This document shows, one piece after another, positions 24,262 through 32,568 of a stretch of 64,000 nucleotides of DNA. Every line of letters starts with the position of its first letter. Within the stretch, counting starts at the first letter, position 1. The position numbers were made by a program, and so were the translations under genes. The DNA comes from Kribbella solani (lineage in GTDB: Bacteria; Actinomycetota; Actinomycetes; Propionibacteriales; Kribbellaceae). The stretch is from positions 4,712,001-4,776,000 of the forward strand of contig NZ_JACHNF010000001.1 in NCBI RefSeq assembly GCF_014205295.1. The letters are read 5' to 3'. The notes below the pieces were generated by a model that saw nothing but the letters and a program-made list of their open reading frames with translations, was not told the DNA's origin and searched no databases.

Positions 24262-26298
24262 TCAGCGGGCGATGTCGATCGCCGCGGTCAGCGGTTTGTC
24301 GGCGGTCAGCGTCCAGGCCGACCGGTTCTCGAAGCCGGTGTTGTGGATGTCGAGGTTGATCCCTTCGATGTGGTCGAAGTTGACGAACAGGCCGGGGCTG
24401 GTGGCCGCCTGCCGGGTACAGATCCCGAACTGGATCGACACCGAGGACTTGCCCTTCACCAGGTCCGTCACATCGATCCCGCCCTGGTGGTCGGACGCGT
24501 TCATGTAGAACCACGGCCAGTAGTCACCGGCGTCCCGGCTCCAGATCAGCTGCCCATCGACCCACAACTGCTTGAACATCTCGCCGAACCGCGCCTGTTC
24601 CGGATCCGCGTGCCAGAACGACACCTCGTACCGGGACTGGCCCGGTTTCACCCGCACCTGCTGGCTGGCGGTGGCACAGGTGTTCGCCGGGATCGGCCCG
24701 TTCGGAACCGTGAATGTGAGCCACCCGTTCCCGTACATCGCCCGGTTGGCCGGTTCGATCCGTACCGAACTCGCGCGCGGCCCCTGCACCGGCCAGTACG
24801 ACTGATGCTGGTACCGGGCGTACGCGGCGCCGATCGCGTTGAAGATCCGCGCCGGGCGATCGACCGAGTAGATGTCGATGTACGGCTGCATCGTCGGCTG
24901 GTTGCGGGTCAGCGTCCAGTCCCGGTCCCGCTCGAAGCCACCGTTGCGTACGACCACGCCACGGCCCGTGACGTCGTCGATGCTCCAGTCCAGCGGCCAC
25001 CAGCCGACCCCGCGCTGATGGAACAACCGGAACGTGACCTTGGCGGAGGTCTTGCCCTGGAACGCAGCGGTCAGGTCGACCGTTGTCGTCTCCCAGGTCT
25101 CCTTCGGATCGACCTCCACATCGCTCTGCCACACCACCTGGTCGTCGACCAGTACCTGTTTGAACTGATACCCCTGCAAGCCACCGACGTCCGGATCTCT
25201 TTGTTTGAAGGTGATCGATCGCGGTCCGTTGCCGGTGACAATCATCTGTTGCGATGCGGCGGCGTAGCTTCCGTCGACGGTCGGCGTGAAGTTGCCGACG
25301 CTCAGACTCAACCGCCCGTTTCCGGTGTGTCCCCAGTAGTCCCAGCTCGGCTGTTGCAGATCGATCCGCACCGGGGCGCCGTACGCGATGACGCCGTCCA
25401 AGCGACCATCGGCCAGGTACGGCGTGGCGCGCCGCAGTACGTCGGCCACGTACCGTTCGTCCGGATGGATCATGCCGTCGAGGAAGCGGCCGGTGTACAC
25501 GAGTAGCGCCAGGCTGAGGCCTCTTGGACGCAGGACGTCGAGCGAGGCGTCCAGCCGTGGTTCCAGCCAGGTCGGGTCGATCGAGCTGTTCGCGTAGCCG
25601 GTGTACGGGTAGATCACGCCGTCCAGAGCGCCCTTGATCTTGTCGGCGGTCGCGGGCGTGATGTCCCAGGAGTACAGCGTCACGTACCACTTGAGCCGTG
25701 GGTTGACCGCGTCCTGCGCGGCCCGGACCTGACCGAGGTACTCCTTGGTGAACAGCGTGCTGTTCGAGCCGACCAGGAAGTCGTCGATACCCCACGACTT
25801 CACGTTCGGGTACGTCAGCGAGAGCTTGGCGAGCTCGGTCGCCCAGCGGAGGTAGTCGGTGTCGAAGGGTCGTGAGCAGCGCCCGTCGAGGTACCGGACC
25901 GGGTTCCGGAAACACTCCGACGGCGGCACCAGGTACACCATGATGTCGATCCCGGCCCGCGCAGCCGCCGGCGCGAACTCCAGCCGGAGGTCGTCCCAGT
26001 CGGTCGCCTTGTCCCAGATCCCGAACGTGTACATGGTCGCGTGCATTTGCCGGAGCCGGCGGATCGTGGCCGGCGTATCGATGTGGCGGAAGCCGTCCGC
26101 CCGCGGTCTGGTCTCGCGAATCTTCGCCTCGACCGTGTTCCCGCCCTCCATCGCGGACAGGAACGGTCGCTTGGCCACCTGATCGGGCGGACCCGCCGAG
26201 GGCGGACCCACCATGGGTGGCCCGGCCGCGGCCCGCGGCACCACCACCATCGGGATCAGCAGGAACGCCAGTAACAGGATCCGGGCACGTCGCATCAT
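24262..26298 (-). CDS. Large secreted protein, barrel-like domain plus two beta-sandwich-like domains
   Basis: 678 residues, function not recognised. A signal peptide (ARILLLAFLLIPMVVVPRAAA) leads to a ~300-residue region with the alternating helix/strand pattern of a TIM barrel (FRHIDTPATIRRLRQ, GIDIMVYLVPPSE, VKSWGIDDFLVGS, GVIYPYTGYA). Two repeated modules follow, each with FKQVLVDDQVVW / FKQLWVDGQLIW and NGGFE / NTGFE, resembling galactose-binding-like carbohydrate modules. A secreted glycoside-hydrolase-like role is an inference; catalytic acids are not assigned. GGAGG lies 5 nt before the ATG pair at 26298/26295. It interrupts the otherwise conserved mshA-gpmA-senX3 neighbourhood. Confidence 0.8.
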   Translation of the reverse strand: MMRRARILLLAFLLIPMVVVPRAAAGPPMVGPPSAGPPDQVAKRPFLSAMEGGNTVEAKIRETRPRADGFRHIDTPATIRRLRQMHATMYTFGIWDKATDWDDLRLEFAPAAARAGIDIMVYLVPPSECFRNPVRYLDGRCSRPFDTDYLRWATELAKLSLTYPNVKSWGIDDFLVGSNSTLFTKEYLGQVRAAQDAVNPRLKWYVTLYSWDITPATADKIKGALDGVIYPYTGYANSSIDPTWLEPRLDASLDVLRPRGLSLALLVYTGRFLDGMIHPDERYVADVLRRATPYLADGRLDGVIAYGAPVRIDLQQPSWDYWGHTGNGRLSLSVGNFTPTVDGSYAAASQQMIVTGNGPRSITFKQRDPDVGGLQGYQFKQVLVDDQVVWQSDVEVDPKETWETTTVDLTAAFQGKTSAKVTFRLFHQRGVGWWPLDWSIDDVTGRGVVVRNGGFERDRDWTLTRNQPTMQPYIDIYSVDRPARIFNAIGAAYARYQHQSYWPVQGPRASSVRIEPANRAMYGNGWLTFTVPNGPIPANTCATASQQVRVKPGQSRYEVSFWHADPEQARFGEMFKQLWVDGQLIWSRDAGDYWPWFYMNASDHQGGIDVTDLVKGKSSVSIQFGICTRQAATSPGLFVNFDHIEGINLDIHNTGFENRSAWTLTADKPLTAAIDIAR

Positions 26299-26337
26299 TC
26301 CGTCCTCCAGAGCGGTGGAATACGGATATCTTCGAAA

Positions 26338-26357
26338 TACGGGAACTATATCCCGTA
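26338..26357. promoter_or_regulatory. Candidate operator upstream of the secreted-protein gene
   Basis: TACGGGA (26338-26344) and TCCCGTA (26351-26357) form an inverted repeat with a 6-nt centre in a locally AT-rich stretch 40-60 bp before the start codon, as expected for a repressor site at the promoter. Confidence 0.4.
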
Positions 26358-26409
26358 AATAAGAGATTAAGACGCGATTCGCCCACCGGCAAGACCTCGG
26401 CCCGGCACG

Positions 26410-26440
26410 AAAAAACGCTCCCGGCCGAAGCCGGGAGCGT
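26410..26440 (-). terminator. Rho-independent terminator of the mshA-ybjN-gpmA operon
   Basis: ACGCTCCCGGC (26415-26425) pairs with GCCGGGAGCGT (26430-26440) around a 4-nt loop. On the minus strand the stem is followed by a run of six T, 20 nt after the gpmA stop. Confidence 0.85.
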
Positions 26441-26459
26441 CAGTGCGGTTTTGGTTTGG

Positions 26460-27206
26460 TCAGCGGCCCTGGTTCTTGACTGCCTCGATGGCGTTCTTGG
26501 CGGCCTGCGGGTCGAGGTACTCGCCGCCGGGCGTGACCGGGTTGAAGTCCTCGTCCAGCTCGTAGTACAGCGGGATGCCGGTCGGGATGTTCAGGCCGAC
26601 CACGGTCTTCTCGTCCAGGTTGTCCAGGTGCTTGACCAGGGCGCGCAGCGAGTTGCCGTGCGCGGTCACCAGCACGGTCTTGCCGGTCCGCAGATCCGGC
26701 ACGATCGCGTCGTACCAGTACGGCAGCATCCGCTCGACGACGTCCTTCAGGCACTCGGTCGCGGGCAGCAGCTCCGGCGGCAGTCCGGCGTACCGCGGGT
26801 CGCCGGCCTGGTCGTACTCGGAACCGCGCTCGATCGCCGGCGGCGGGGTGTCGTACGAGCGGCGGAACAGCATGAACTGCTCCTCGCCGAGCTCGTCAAG
26901 GGTCTGCTTCTTGTCCTTGCCCTGCAGGGCGCCGTAGTGCCGCTCGTTCAGCCGCCAGGACCGGCGGACGTCGATCCACTGCCGCTCGGCGACCTCGAGG
27001 GCGATGTTCGCGGTCCGGATCGCGCGGCGCAGCAGCGAGGTGTGCAGGACGTCCGGCAGCAGGTCGCGGTCACGGAGCAGCTCGCCACCGCGCTGCGCCT
27101 CCTCGACGCCCTGGGCGTTCAGGTCGACGTCGACCCAGCCGGTGAACAGGTTCTTGGCGTTCCAGTCGCTGTGGCCGTGGCGGAGCAGGATCAGGCGATA
27201 GGTCAT
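26460..27206 (-). CDS. gpmA: 2,3-bisphosphoglycerate-dependent phosphoglycerate mutase
   Basis: 248 residues; interconverts 3- and 2-phosphoglycerate through a phospho-His. The signature is RHGHSDWNAKNLFTGW with catalytic His10; the usual Glu after RHG is His here. NERHYGALQGKDK and VTAHGNSLRALVKHL complete the active site. It is the last gene of the mshA-ybjN-gpmA operon (9 bp after ybjN) and is followed by a strong terminator. Confidence 0.95.
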   Translation of the reverse strand: MTYRLILLRHGHSDWNAKNLFTGWVDVDLNAQGVEEAQRGGELLRDRDLLPDVLHTSLLRRAIRTANIALEVAERQWIDVRRSWRLNERHYGALQGKDKKQTLDELGEEQFMLFRRSYDTPPPAIERGSEYDQAGDPRYAGLPPELLPATECLKDVVERMLPYWYDAIVPDLRTGKTVLVTAHGNSLRALVKHLDNLDEKTVVGLNIPTGIPLYYELDEDFNPVTPGGEYLDPQAAKNAIEAVKNQGR

Positions 27207-27215
27207 GGCGGGATT

Positions 27216-27719
27216 CTATCGAGGCTCCAGCCAGCCCTTGAACGCGTCCAGGTTCCGGGTCGATTCGCCGCGGGACAACCGCCACTCGTACTCCTTGCGG
27301 ATCGAGGACGCGAACCCGAGTTCGAGGATGGTGTTGAAGGACGTGTCCGCGTACTCCAGCACCGCGCCGAGCAGCCGATCGACCTCGGCCGGCGTGATCG
27401 CGTGCAGCGGCACCCGGCCGTCGAGGTGGATGTCGCCGAGATGGTCGACCGCGAACGCGACGCCGTACATCTTCAGGTTCCGCTCCAGCAGCCAGCGGTA
27501 CACGGCGGCGTGGTTCTCGTCCGGATGCCGGGCCACGAACGCGTGCACCTGCACCGCCTGCGCCCCGACCGTCAGCGTCACGGTCGTCTTCAGCTTCCGT
27601 TCACCGGGCAGATCAGCGGTGAACGCGCCCGGCGCCGATTCGGTGAACTCGATCTCGTTCTCGGTCAGCACCTGACGGATCACGTCCGCCGCCGCGACCC
27701 TCACAGCACTCTCACCCAA
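27216..27719 (-). CDS. YbjN domain-containing protein
   Basis: 167 residues; a YbjN-type fold similar to type III secretion chaperones (VIRQVLTENEIEF, VHAFVARHPDENHAAVYRWLLERN). Its role is unknown, but a gene of this family is a constant neighbour of mshA and gpmA in actinobacteria. The start is uncertain: TTG 27719 has GGAGG unusually close, and GTG 27704 is the alternative. It lies 15 bp after mshA. Confidence 0.85.
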   Translation of the reverse strand: MGESAVRVAAADVIRQVLTENEIEFTESAPGAFTADLPGERKLKTTVTLTVGAQAVQVHAFVARHPDENHAAVYRWLLERNLKMYGVAFAVDHLGDIHLDGRVPLHAITPAEVDRLLGAVLEYADTSFNTILELGFASSIRKEYEWRLSRGESTRNLDAFKGWLEPR

Positions 27720-27734
27720 CTACCTCCATGACTC

Positions 27735-29027
27735 TCACCCGGCCACCTCGGCCGCGATCTCCGCCGCCATCGTCTCCGCGGCGGTCCGGTACGCCGCCAG
27801 CGTCTTCCGCGCGGTCAGCTCCCAGCCGAACCGCCGTGCATGCTCGACCGCCGCGTGGCTCATGCTCTCGCGGACGGCCGTGTCCGTCGCGATCCGGGCC
27901 AGCGCGTCGGCGAAGTCGTCGACCCGGTGACCATGCACCAGGTACCCGGTTCGCCCGTCCAGAACCGCGGTACTCAGACCGCCGACCGCCGCGGCCACCA
28001 CCGGCGTACCGCAGGCTTGTGCCTCCAGCGCGACCAGCCCGAAGGACTCCGAGTACGACGGTACGCACACCACCGACGCCGCCCGGTACCAGTCGGCCAG
28101 CCGCGCCCTTTCCATCGGCTTCACGAACCGGGTCACCTCGCCGATCCCGAGCGCCCGCGCGAGCTCGGCGTGCGATTCGGGATGCTCCATCCCGTTGCCG
28201 GACGGACCGCCGATGATCGCCACCACCAGGCGGTCCCGGAGCGCCGGGTCGCGTTCGAGCATCCGCGCCGCGGCCCGGATCAGCAGGTCCGGCGCCTTCA
28301 ACGGCTGGATGCGGCCGACGAACGCGAGTACGACGGCGTCTGCCGGCAGCCCGGCTGCTTGACGGGCGGCGCGCTGGTCACCGGGGCCGAACAGCTCCAG
28401 ATCCACACCCGGATTGACCACGCCGACCTTCGCGGGCAGCGCGCCGTACAGGTCGATCAGCTCGCGCGCCTCGTCGTCGGTGTTGGCCAGCAGCCGATCC
28501 GCGGACTCCACCACCTGCTCCTCACCGAGCAAGCGGGCCGGCGGTTCGGGTACGTCGTCCTCGGCCAGGCTGGCGTTCTTCACCTTCGCCATCGTGTGCA
28601 TCGTGTGAACAAGTGGGATCGCCCAACGATCGCGGGCGAGCAGACCGACCTGGCCGGACAACCAGTAGTGCGAGTGGATCACGTCGTACCAGCCGGGCTC
28701 GTGGATCGCTTCGGCCCGAAGGACGGCGCGGGCGAACGTACACAGCTGGGCCGGCAGTTCGTTCTTGGTCAGTCCCTCGTACGGGCCGGCGGCGACGTTG
28801 CGTACCGTCACGCCCGGCAGCAGCTCGACCCGGGCCGGCAGCGCCGACGCGGTCGCCCGGGTGAACACGTCGACCTCGATGCCCAGACCGGCCAGCTGTT
28901 TGGACAGCTCGACGACGTAGACATTCATCCCGCCCGCGTCGCCCGTACCCGGCTGATCCAGCGGCGAGGTGTGCAGGCTGATCATCGCGACCCGCCGAAG
29001 CGGACGCTCAGCGGCGGTTTCGGTCAC
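27735..29027 (-). CDS. mshA: D-inositol-3-phosphate glycosyltransferase (mycothiol synthesis)
   Basis: 430 residues, GT4-type GT-B fold. The N-terminal domain has LHTSPLDQPGTGDAGGMNVYV, the binding loop for UDP-GlcNAc and inositol phosphate; the C-terminal domain carries VGRIQPLKAPDLLI and the nucleotide-sugar Glu in SYSESFGLVALEAQACG. It makes GlcNAc-inositol phosphate, the first step of mycothiol. First gene of the operon; the GTG start lies 6 nt after a -10 box. Confidence 0.95.
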   Translation of the reverse strand: MTETAAERPLRRVAMISLHTSPLDQPGTGDAGGMNVYVVELSKQLAGLGIEVDVFTRATASALPARVELLPGVTVRNVAAGPYEGLTKNELPAQLCTFARAVLRAEAIHEPGWYDVIHSHYWLSGQVGLLARDRWAIPLVHTMHTMAKVKNASLAEDDVPEPPARLLGEEQVVESADRLLANTDDEARELIDLYGALPAKVGVVNPGVDLELFGPGDQRAARQAAGLPADAVVLAFVGRIQPLKAPDLLIRAAARMLERDPALRDRLVVAIIGGPSGNGMEHPESHAELARALGIGEVTRFVKPMERARLADWYRAASVVCVPSYSESFGLVALEAQACGTPVVAAAVGGLSTAVLDGRTGYLVHGHRVDDFADALARIATDTAVRESMSHAAVEHARRFGWELTARKTLAAYRTAAETMAAEIAAEVAG

Positions 29028-29033
29028 CTCGTC

Positions 29034-29039
29034 AGGGTA
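29034..29039 (-). promoter_or_regulatory. -10 box TACCCT of mshA
   Basis: TACCCT on the minus strand, exactly 6 nt before the GTG at 29027; no ribosome binding site, so a leaderless start is likely. Confidence 0.5.
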
Positions 29040-29131
29040 GCTCCGCAGTGTTCTCGGGGTGGGTCTACCACCACCTGCACTGGCGGACTCGGCCCACTGT
29101 GCCGGCGGCCGTCCGGCGAAAGCATTGAGTC

Positions 29132-30127
29132 ATGCGAACAGTCCTCGAAGAAGTGAAGTCCTGGCACCGGCCGTTGATGCTGATGGTGCTGGCGATGGCC
29201 GGTCTGGTCCTGACCGCCGGCGTCGGGCTGCTGGTCGACCACCGCGAGATTCTCAACGAGTCGGTTTGGCTCAAGCCGTTCAAGTTCGGCATTTCCTTCG
29301 TCATCTACGGCGCCACGCTCGCGTGGTTGCTGTCCAAACTGCGCAAGGCGCGACGGCTCGGCTGGTTGACCGGCACGGTGTTCGCGCTGACCGGCATCGT
29401 GGACGTCGGCTTCATCGCCATCCAGGGCGCCCGGGGTACCTTCAGCCACTTCAACACCAACACCGACACCTTCAACCAGGTCGGTCAGAAGATCTTCGCG
29501 AGCGGCGTATTCGGACTGTTCGGCGCCAGCCTCGTGGTGGCGATCATGCTGCTCTTCCAGCGCATCGGCGACGCACCGCTGAACCGCGCGATCCGGACCG
29601 GGATCGCCCTCGCGACGGCCGGCATGGCGCTGGCGTTCTACCTGGTCGGCGCGAACCAGGACAAGTACCAGGTGTCCGACGCTTCCGGCCACCCGGTCAC
29701 GCTGGCCGGCAGTCACGGCATCGGCGTCGAGCCCGGCGGTCCCGGAATGCCGTTGACGAACTGGAGCACGGTCGGCGGCGACCTGCGCATCCCGCACTTC
29801 GTCGGTCTGCACGCGATTCAGGTGCTGCTGTTCACCGTACTCGCGCTGAGCCTGCTGGCCGCGCGGGTCGAGTGGCTGCGTCCTGAGCGGGTCCGTACCC
29901 GGCTGGTCGGGGTCGCCGCGTTCGGGTACACCGGGTTGATGGTGACCGTGACGGTGCAGGCGTTCCGGGGTCAGTCGCTGATTCATCCGGACGGGCAGAC
30001 CTGGACGATGTTGGGTGGGTTCACCGCGCTCACGCTCGCGGCATTGGCGCTCGTCGTCGCGACCGCCCGGCGGCAGGCCCCCGTACCCACCGAGCGGGTG
30101 GAAACTCGCCGGCCGGTCGGCGTCTGA
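29132..30127 (+). CDS. Unrecognised polytopic membrane protein
   Basis: 331 residues with about eight predicted helices (PLMLMVLAMAGLVLTAGVGLL, LASFVIY-type segment near 52-70, LTGTVFALTGIVDVGFIAI, GVFGLFGASLVVAIMLLF, TAGMALAFYLVGA, GLHAIQVLLFTVLALSLLAA, VAAFGYTGLMVTVTV and LTLAALALVVATA). A loop near 185-225 contains SHGIGVEPGGPGMP and LRIPHFVGLH. No family is recognised with confidence. Divergent from mshA and 89 bp before an SDR gene in the same orientation. Confidence 0.75.
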   Translation: MRTVLEEVKSWHRPLMLMVLAMAGLVLTAGVGLLVDHREILNESVWLKPFKFGISFVIYGATLAWLLSKLRKARRLGWLTGTVFALTGIVDVGFIAIQGARGTFSHFNTNTDTFNQVGQKIFASGVFGLFGASLVVAIMLLFQRIGDAPLNRAIRTGIALATAGMALAFYLVGANQDKYQVSDASGHPVTLAGSHGIGVEPGGPGMPLTNWSTVGGDLRIPHFVGLHAIQVLLFTVLALSLLAARVEWLRPERVRTRLVGVAAFGYTGLMVTVTVQAFRGQSLIHPDGQTWTMLGGFTALTLAALALVVATARRQAPVPTERVETRRPVGV

Positions 30128-30216
30128 CCAGCTCGGACCTGAGGTGCAAGGCAGCCCGGTCGGGCGCAGTCTGAGACTGCCCGGCCGGGCAGCTGCACGT
30201 TTGAGAGACTCGGAGC

Positions 30217-30966
30217 ATGACTTCGAGCGCGCGTCCTCTTGCCGTCGTGACCGGAGCCAGCAGCGGGATCGGGGCCGCCTCCGCGCGGCACCTGGCCCGG
30301 GCCGGCTTCGAGGTGATCTGCGCCGCCCGGCGGCTGGACCGGATCGAGGCGCTGGCGAAGGAGATCGACGGCCGCGCGGTGCAGTGCGACGTGACCTCGG
30401 CCGAGGACGTCGCCGCCCTGACCGCGGCCGTCGGCGGCAACCTGCAGGTGCTGCTGAACAACGCCGGCGGCGCCTTCGGCCTGGAGCCCGTCGCCGAGGC
30501 GGACCTGGACGCCTGGCGGCAGATGTACGAAGTGAACGTGATCGCCGTCGCCGCGGTGACAAAGTCGTTGCTTCCGGCCCTTATCGCCGGACAGGGCACC
30601 ATCATCGTGATGGGTTCGACCGCCGGCCAGGTCGCGTACGAGGGCGGCGGCGGGTACGTCGCGGCCAAGCACGGCGCCAAGGCCGTCGTCGACACGCTCC
30701 GCCTGGAGCTCTACGACCAGCCGGTCCGGGTCACCGAGATCGCCCCCGGCATGGTGCAGAGCGAAGGCTTCGCCCTGACCCGCTTCAAGGGCGACCAGGC
30801 CAAGGCGGACGCCGTGTACGCGGGCGTCCGCGAACCCCTCACCGCCGACGACATCGCGGACATCGTCACGTACGTCGCCACCCGCCCCGCCCACGTCAAC
30901 CTGGACCGCATCACCGTCCGCCCCCGCGCCCAGGCCGCGCAGCACAAGGTCTTCCGGCAGCCCTGA
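30217..30966 (+). CDS. Short-chain dehydrogenase/reductase (YdfG-like)
   Basis: 249 residues, classical SDR. The cofactor loop is TGASSGIG (12-19), the NNAG motif follows strand 4, the catalytic Ser lies in MGSTAG, and the Tyr/Lys pair in YVAAKHG. CAARRLDR after strand 2 favours NADP. The C terminus (DIVTYVATRPAHVNLDRITVRP) resembles the serine/3-hydroxy acid dehydrogenases of the YdfG group; the actual substrate is unknown. Confidence 0.9.
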   Translation: MTSSARPLAVVTGASSGIGAASARHLARAGFEVICAARRLDRIEALAKEIDGRAVQCDVTSAEDVAALTAAVGGNLQVLLNNAGGAFGLEPVAEADLDAWRQMYEVNVIAVAAVTKSLLPALIAGQGTIIVMGSTAGQVAYEGGGGYVAAKHGAKAVVDTLRLELYDQPVRVTEIAPGMVQSEGFALTRFKGDQAKADAVYAGVREPLTADDIADIVTYVATRPAHVNLDRITVRPRAQAAQHKVFRQP

Positions 30967-31020
30967 CACGGAGGTCCTGACACCGGCCGGCGGAGCTGGT
31001 GAGCGGGGTCACGGGGTGGG

Positions 31021-31048
31021 TGCTTGCAATTGCAAGCAGGTGCAAGCA
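31021..31048. promoter_or_regulatory. Operator of the XRE regulator
   Basis: TGCTTGCAATTGCAAGCA (31021-31038) is a perfect 18-bp palindrome, followed by a third half-site TGCAAGCA (31041-31048) 10 bp on. It ends 10 bp before the regulator start codon, a standard position for autoregulation. Confidence 0.7.
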
Positions 31049-31058
31049 GACTGGTGTC

Positions 31059-31445
31059 ATGGCCAGGTTGAGTGACAAGGCGGCTGGGGCGGTGGGCTCC
31101 CTCGGGGAGTACCTCGCCGAGCAGCGGCGGCACGCGCAGCTGTCGTTGCGGCAGCTGTCGGACCTGGCCGGCGTGTCGAACCCGTACCTCAGTCAGATCG
31201 AGCGCGGCCTGCGGAAACCGTCGGCGGACGTACTGCAGCAGCTCGCGAAGGCGTTGCGGATCTCCGCGGAGACCCTCTACGTACGGGCCGGCATTCTCGA
31301 TCCGGAAGACAGTCCGGACGGAACTGGGCGTACTTCCGGGGGCGTGGTCGACGCCGTCCTGCTCGACCCCGCGCTGAACGAGCGGCAGAAACGCGTCCTG
31401 CTGGACGTGTACGCGTCGTTCGTCCGGGAGAACACGTCCGACTGA
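31059..31445 (+). CDS. XRE-type helix-turn-helix regulator
   Basis: 128 residues. Residues ~12-75 form the HTH_3 domain (LGEYLAEQRRHAQLSLRQLS, then NPYLSQIERGLRKPS); a short acidic linker and a C-terminal helix (LNERQKRVLLDVYASF) follow. An orthologous regulator precedes the hbhA gene in mycobacteria, the same order as here. ATG 31059 gives the natural domain start; longer frames upstream run through the operator. Confidence 0.88.
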   Translation: MARLSDKAAGAVGSLGEYLAEQRRHAQLSLRQLSDLAGVSNPYLSQIERGLRKPSADVLQQLAKALRISAETLYVRAGILDPEDSPDGTGRTSGGVVDAVLLDPALNERQKRVLLDVYASFVRENTSD

Positions 31446-31481
31446 CCTCACACTGCTGAAAACCCTCCGAGGAGAAGCCTG

Positions 31482-32015
31482 ATGGCTACCCGTACGCCCG
31501 TTACCCCGTTCTACGCGATCGCCGGCGCCGGCGACCTCGCGGTGGAGAAGGTTCGCGCCACCGCCGGGGACGTGTCCGCCCGGTTCGCGAAGCTCGACCA
31601 GAAGACGCTGCAGGCCGAGCTGACCAAGGCGCAGGGCGAGCTGACCAAGCGCTTCGAGGCGATCGTCGCCGACGCCCGGACCGCTCCGGCCCGGCTGCGC
31701 GAGCTGCCGAAGACCGCGTCCGCCGGCTTCACCACCGTGCTCGGCCAGGCCGAGGAGACGTACGAGGACCTGGCCGGCCGTGGAAAGGAGCTGGTCGAGC
31801 GGATTCGCCACCAGCAGGCCACCGAGGACCTGGTCGGCACCGCGAAGACCACGGTCAGCAAGGCGAAGGCGACCCGGACGTCCGCCAAGAAGACGGCCCA
31901 GAAGACCGCCCAGACCGCGAGCCGGAACGTGAAGGCGACCGCGACCAGCGCCCGCAAGACTGCCAAGGCCGCCGCGAAGGCCGCCGAGTCCGCCGCCGAC
32001 AAGGTCGGCGACTGA
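31482..32015 (+). CDS. HbhA-like protein (coiled coil with Lys/Ala-rich C terminus)
   Basis: 177 residues. Residues 1-20 are hydrophobic without a cleavage site, 20-130 a long coiled coil (LDQKTLQAELTKAQGELTKRF, broken by a short helix pair), including ELVERIRHQQATEDL which matches the helical part of mycobacterial heparin-binding haemagglutinin. The last ~50 residues are Lys/Ala/Thr repeats (SAKKTAQKTAQTAS). In mycobacteria such tails bind sulfated glycans or nucleic acid; in a soil organism a DNA- or envelope-related role is as likely. GAGGAG precedes the ATG. It lies 36 bp after its regulator. Confidence 0.8.
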   Translation: MATRTPVTPFYAIAGAGDLAVEKVRATAGDVSARFAKLDQKTLQAELTKAQGELTKRFEAIVADARTAPARLRELPKTASAGFTTVLGQAEETYEDLAGRGKELVERIRHQQATEDLVGTAKTTVSKAKATRTSAKKTAQKTAQTASRNVKATATSARKTAKAAAKAAESAADKVGD

Positions 32016-32123
32016 CTTCCGTCACCACACACGGTGACGAGTGACTGACCTTTGCGTGAAGGGCGGTCCACAGCTGCCACTCGGCAGAGGTGGACCGCCC
32101 GGTCCGTCGGCTAGGCTCGTAAC

Positions 32124-32468
32124 ATGATCACCTTCCAGAGCCTGATCCCCGGGTTCACAGATCCGCTGTCGGTCATCTGGTGGGTGCTGCTCGGGTTCAA
32201 ACTGGTCGCCCTGCTGGACGCGGCGTTCCGGCCGCGGGCGGTGTTCATCGCCGCCGACAAGCTCACCAAGCCCGGCTGGGTGCTGATCCTGGGCGTGTTC
32301 ACGCTCAGTCAGTTCTTCCAGGGCTGGCTCAGCTTCTTCGGCCTGATCGGCATCGTCGCGTCGGCGGTCTACCTGGTCGACGCCCGCCCGGCGCTGCGGG
32401 CCGCGACCGGCCGGGGCCGGGGCGGCTGGGGCGGAATCCGCCGCCGCCGGGGTCCCCGCCCGCTGTAG
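32124..32468 (+). CDS. DUF2516 family membrane protein
   Basis: 114 residues with three hydrophobic helices (SVIWWVLLGFKLVALLDAAF, WVLILGVFTLSQFF, FFGLIGIVASAVYLVDA) and an Arg/Gly-rich tail. The family is small and of unknown function; it follows hbhA-like genes in other actinobacteria too. ATG 32124; the gene ends just before repeat copy D. Confidence 0.85.
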   Translation: MITFQSLIPGFTDPLSVIWWVLLGFKLVALLDAAFRPRAVFIAADKLTKPGWVLILGVFTLSQFFQGWLSFFGLIGIVASAVYLVDARPALRAATGRGRGGWGGIRRRRGPRPL

Positions 32469-32473
32469 ACAAA

Positions 32474-32547
32474 CCGCCCCAAACCGGTTCGGGGCGGACA
32501 ACTGTCCTTTTCGGGCGGGCAGGCCTCCCCAAACCGGTTCGGGGAGG
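32474..32547. repeat. Structured intergenic repeat family 2, copy D (bidirectional terminator)
   Basis: Two near-perfect palindromes around AAACCGGTT (32474-32497 and 32524-32547) with a 26-nt spacer. Read on the minus strand it aligns with 24137-24208, including 20 of 26 spacer positions. It separates the convergent DUF2516 and L,D-transpeptidase genes. Confidence 0.85.
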
Positions 32548-32568
32548 TTCGGGAGGGCGGCGAACTGG

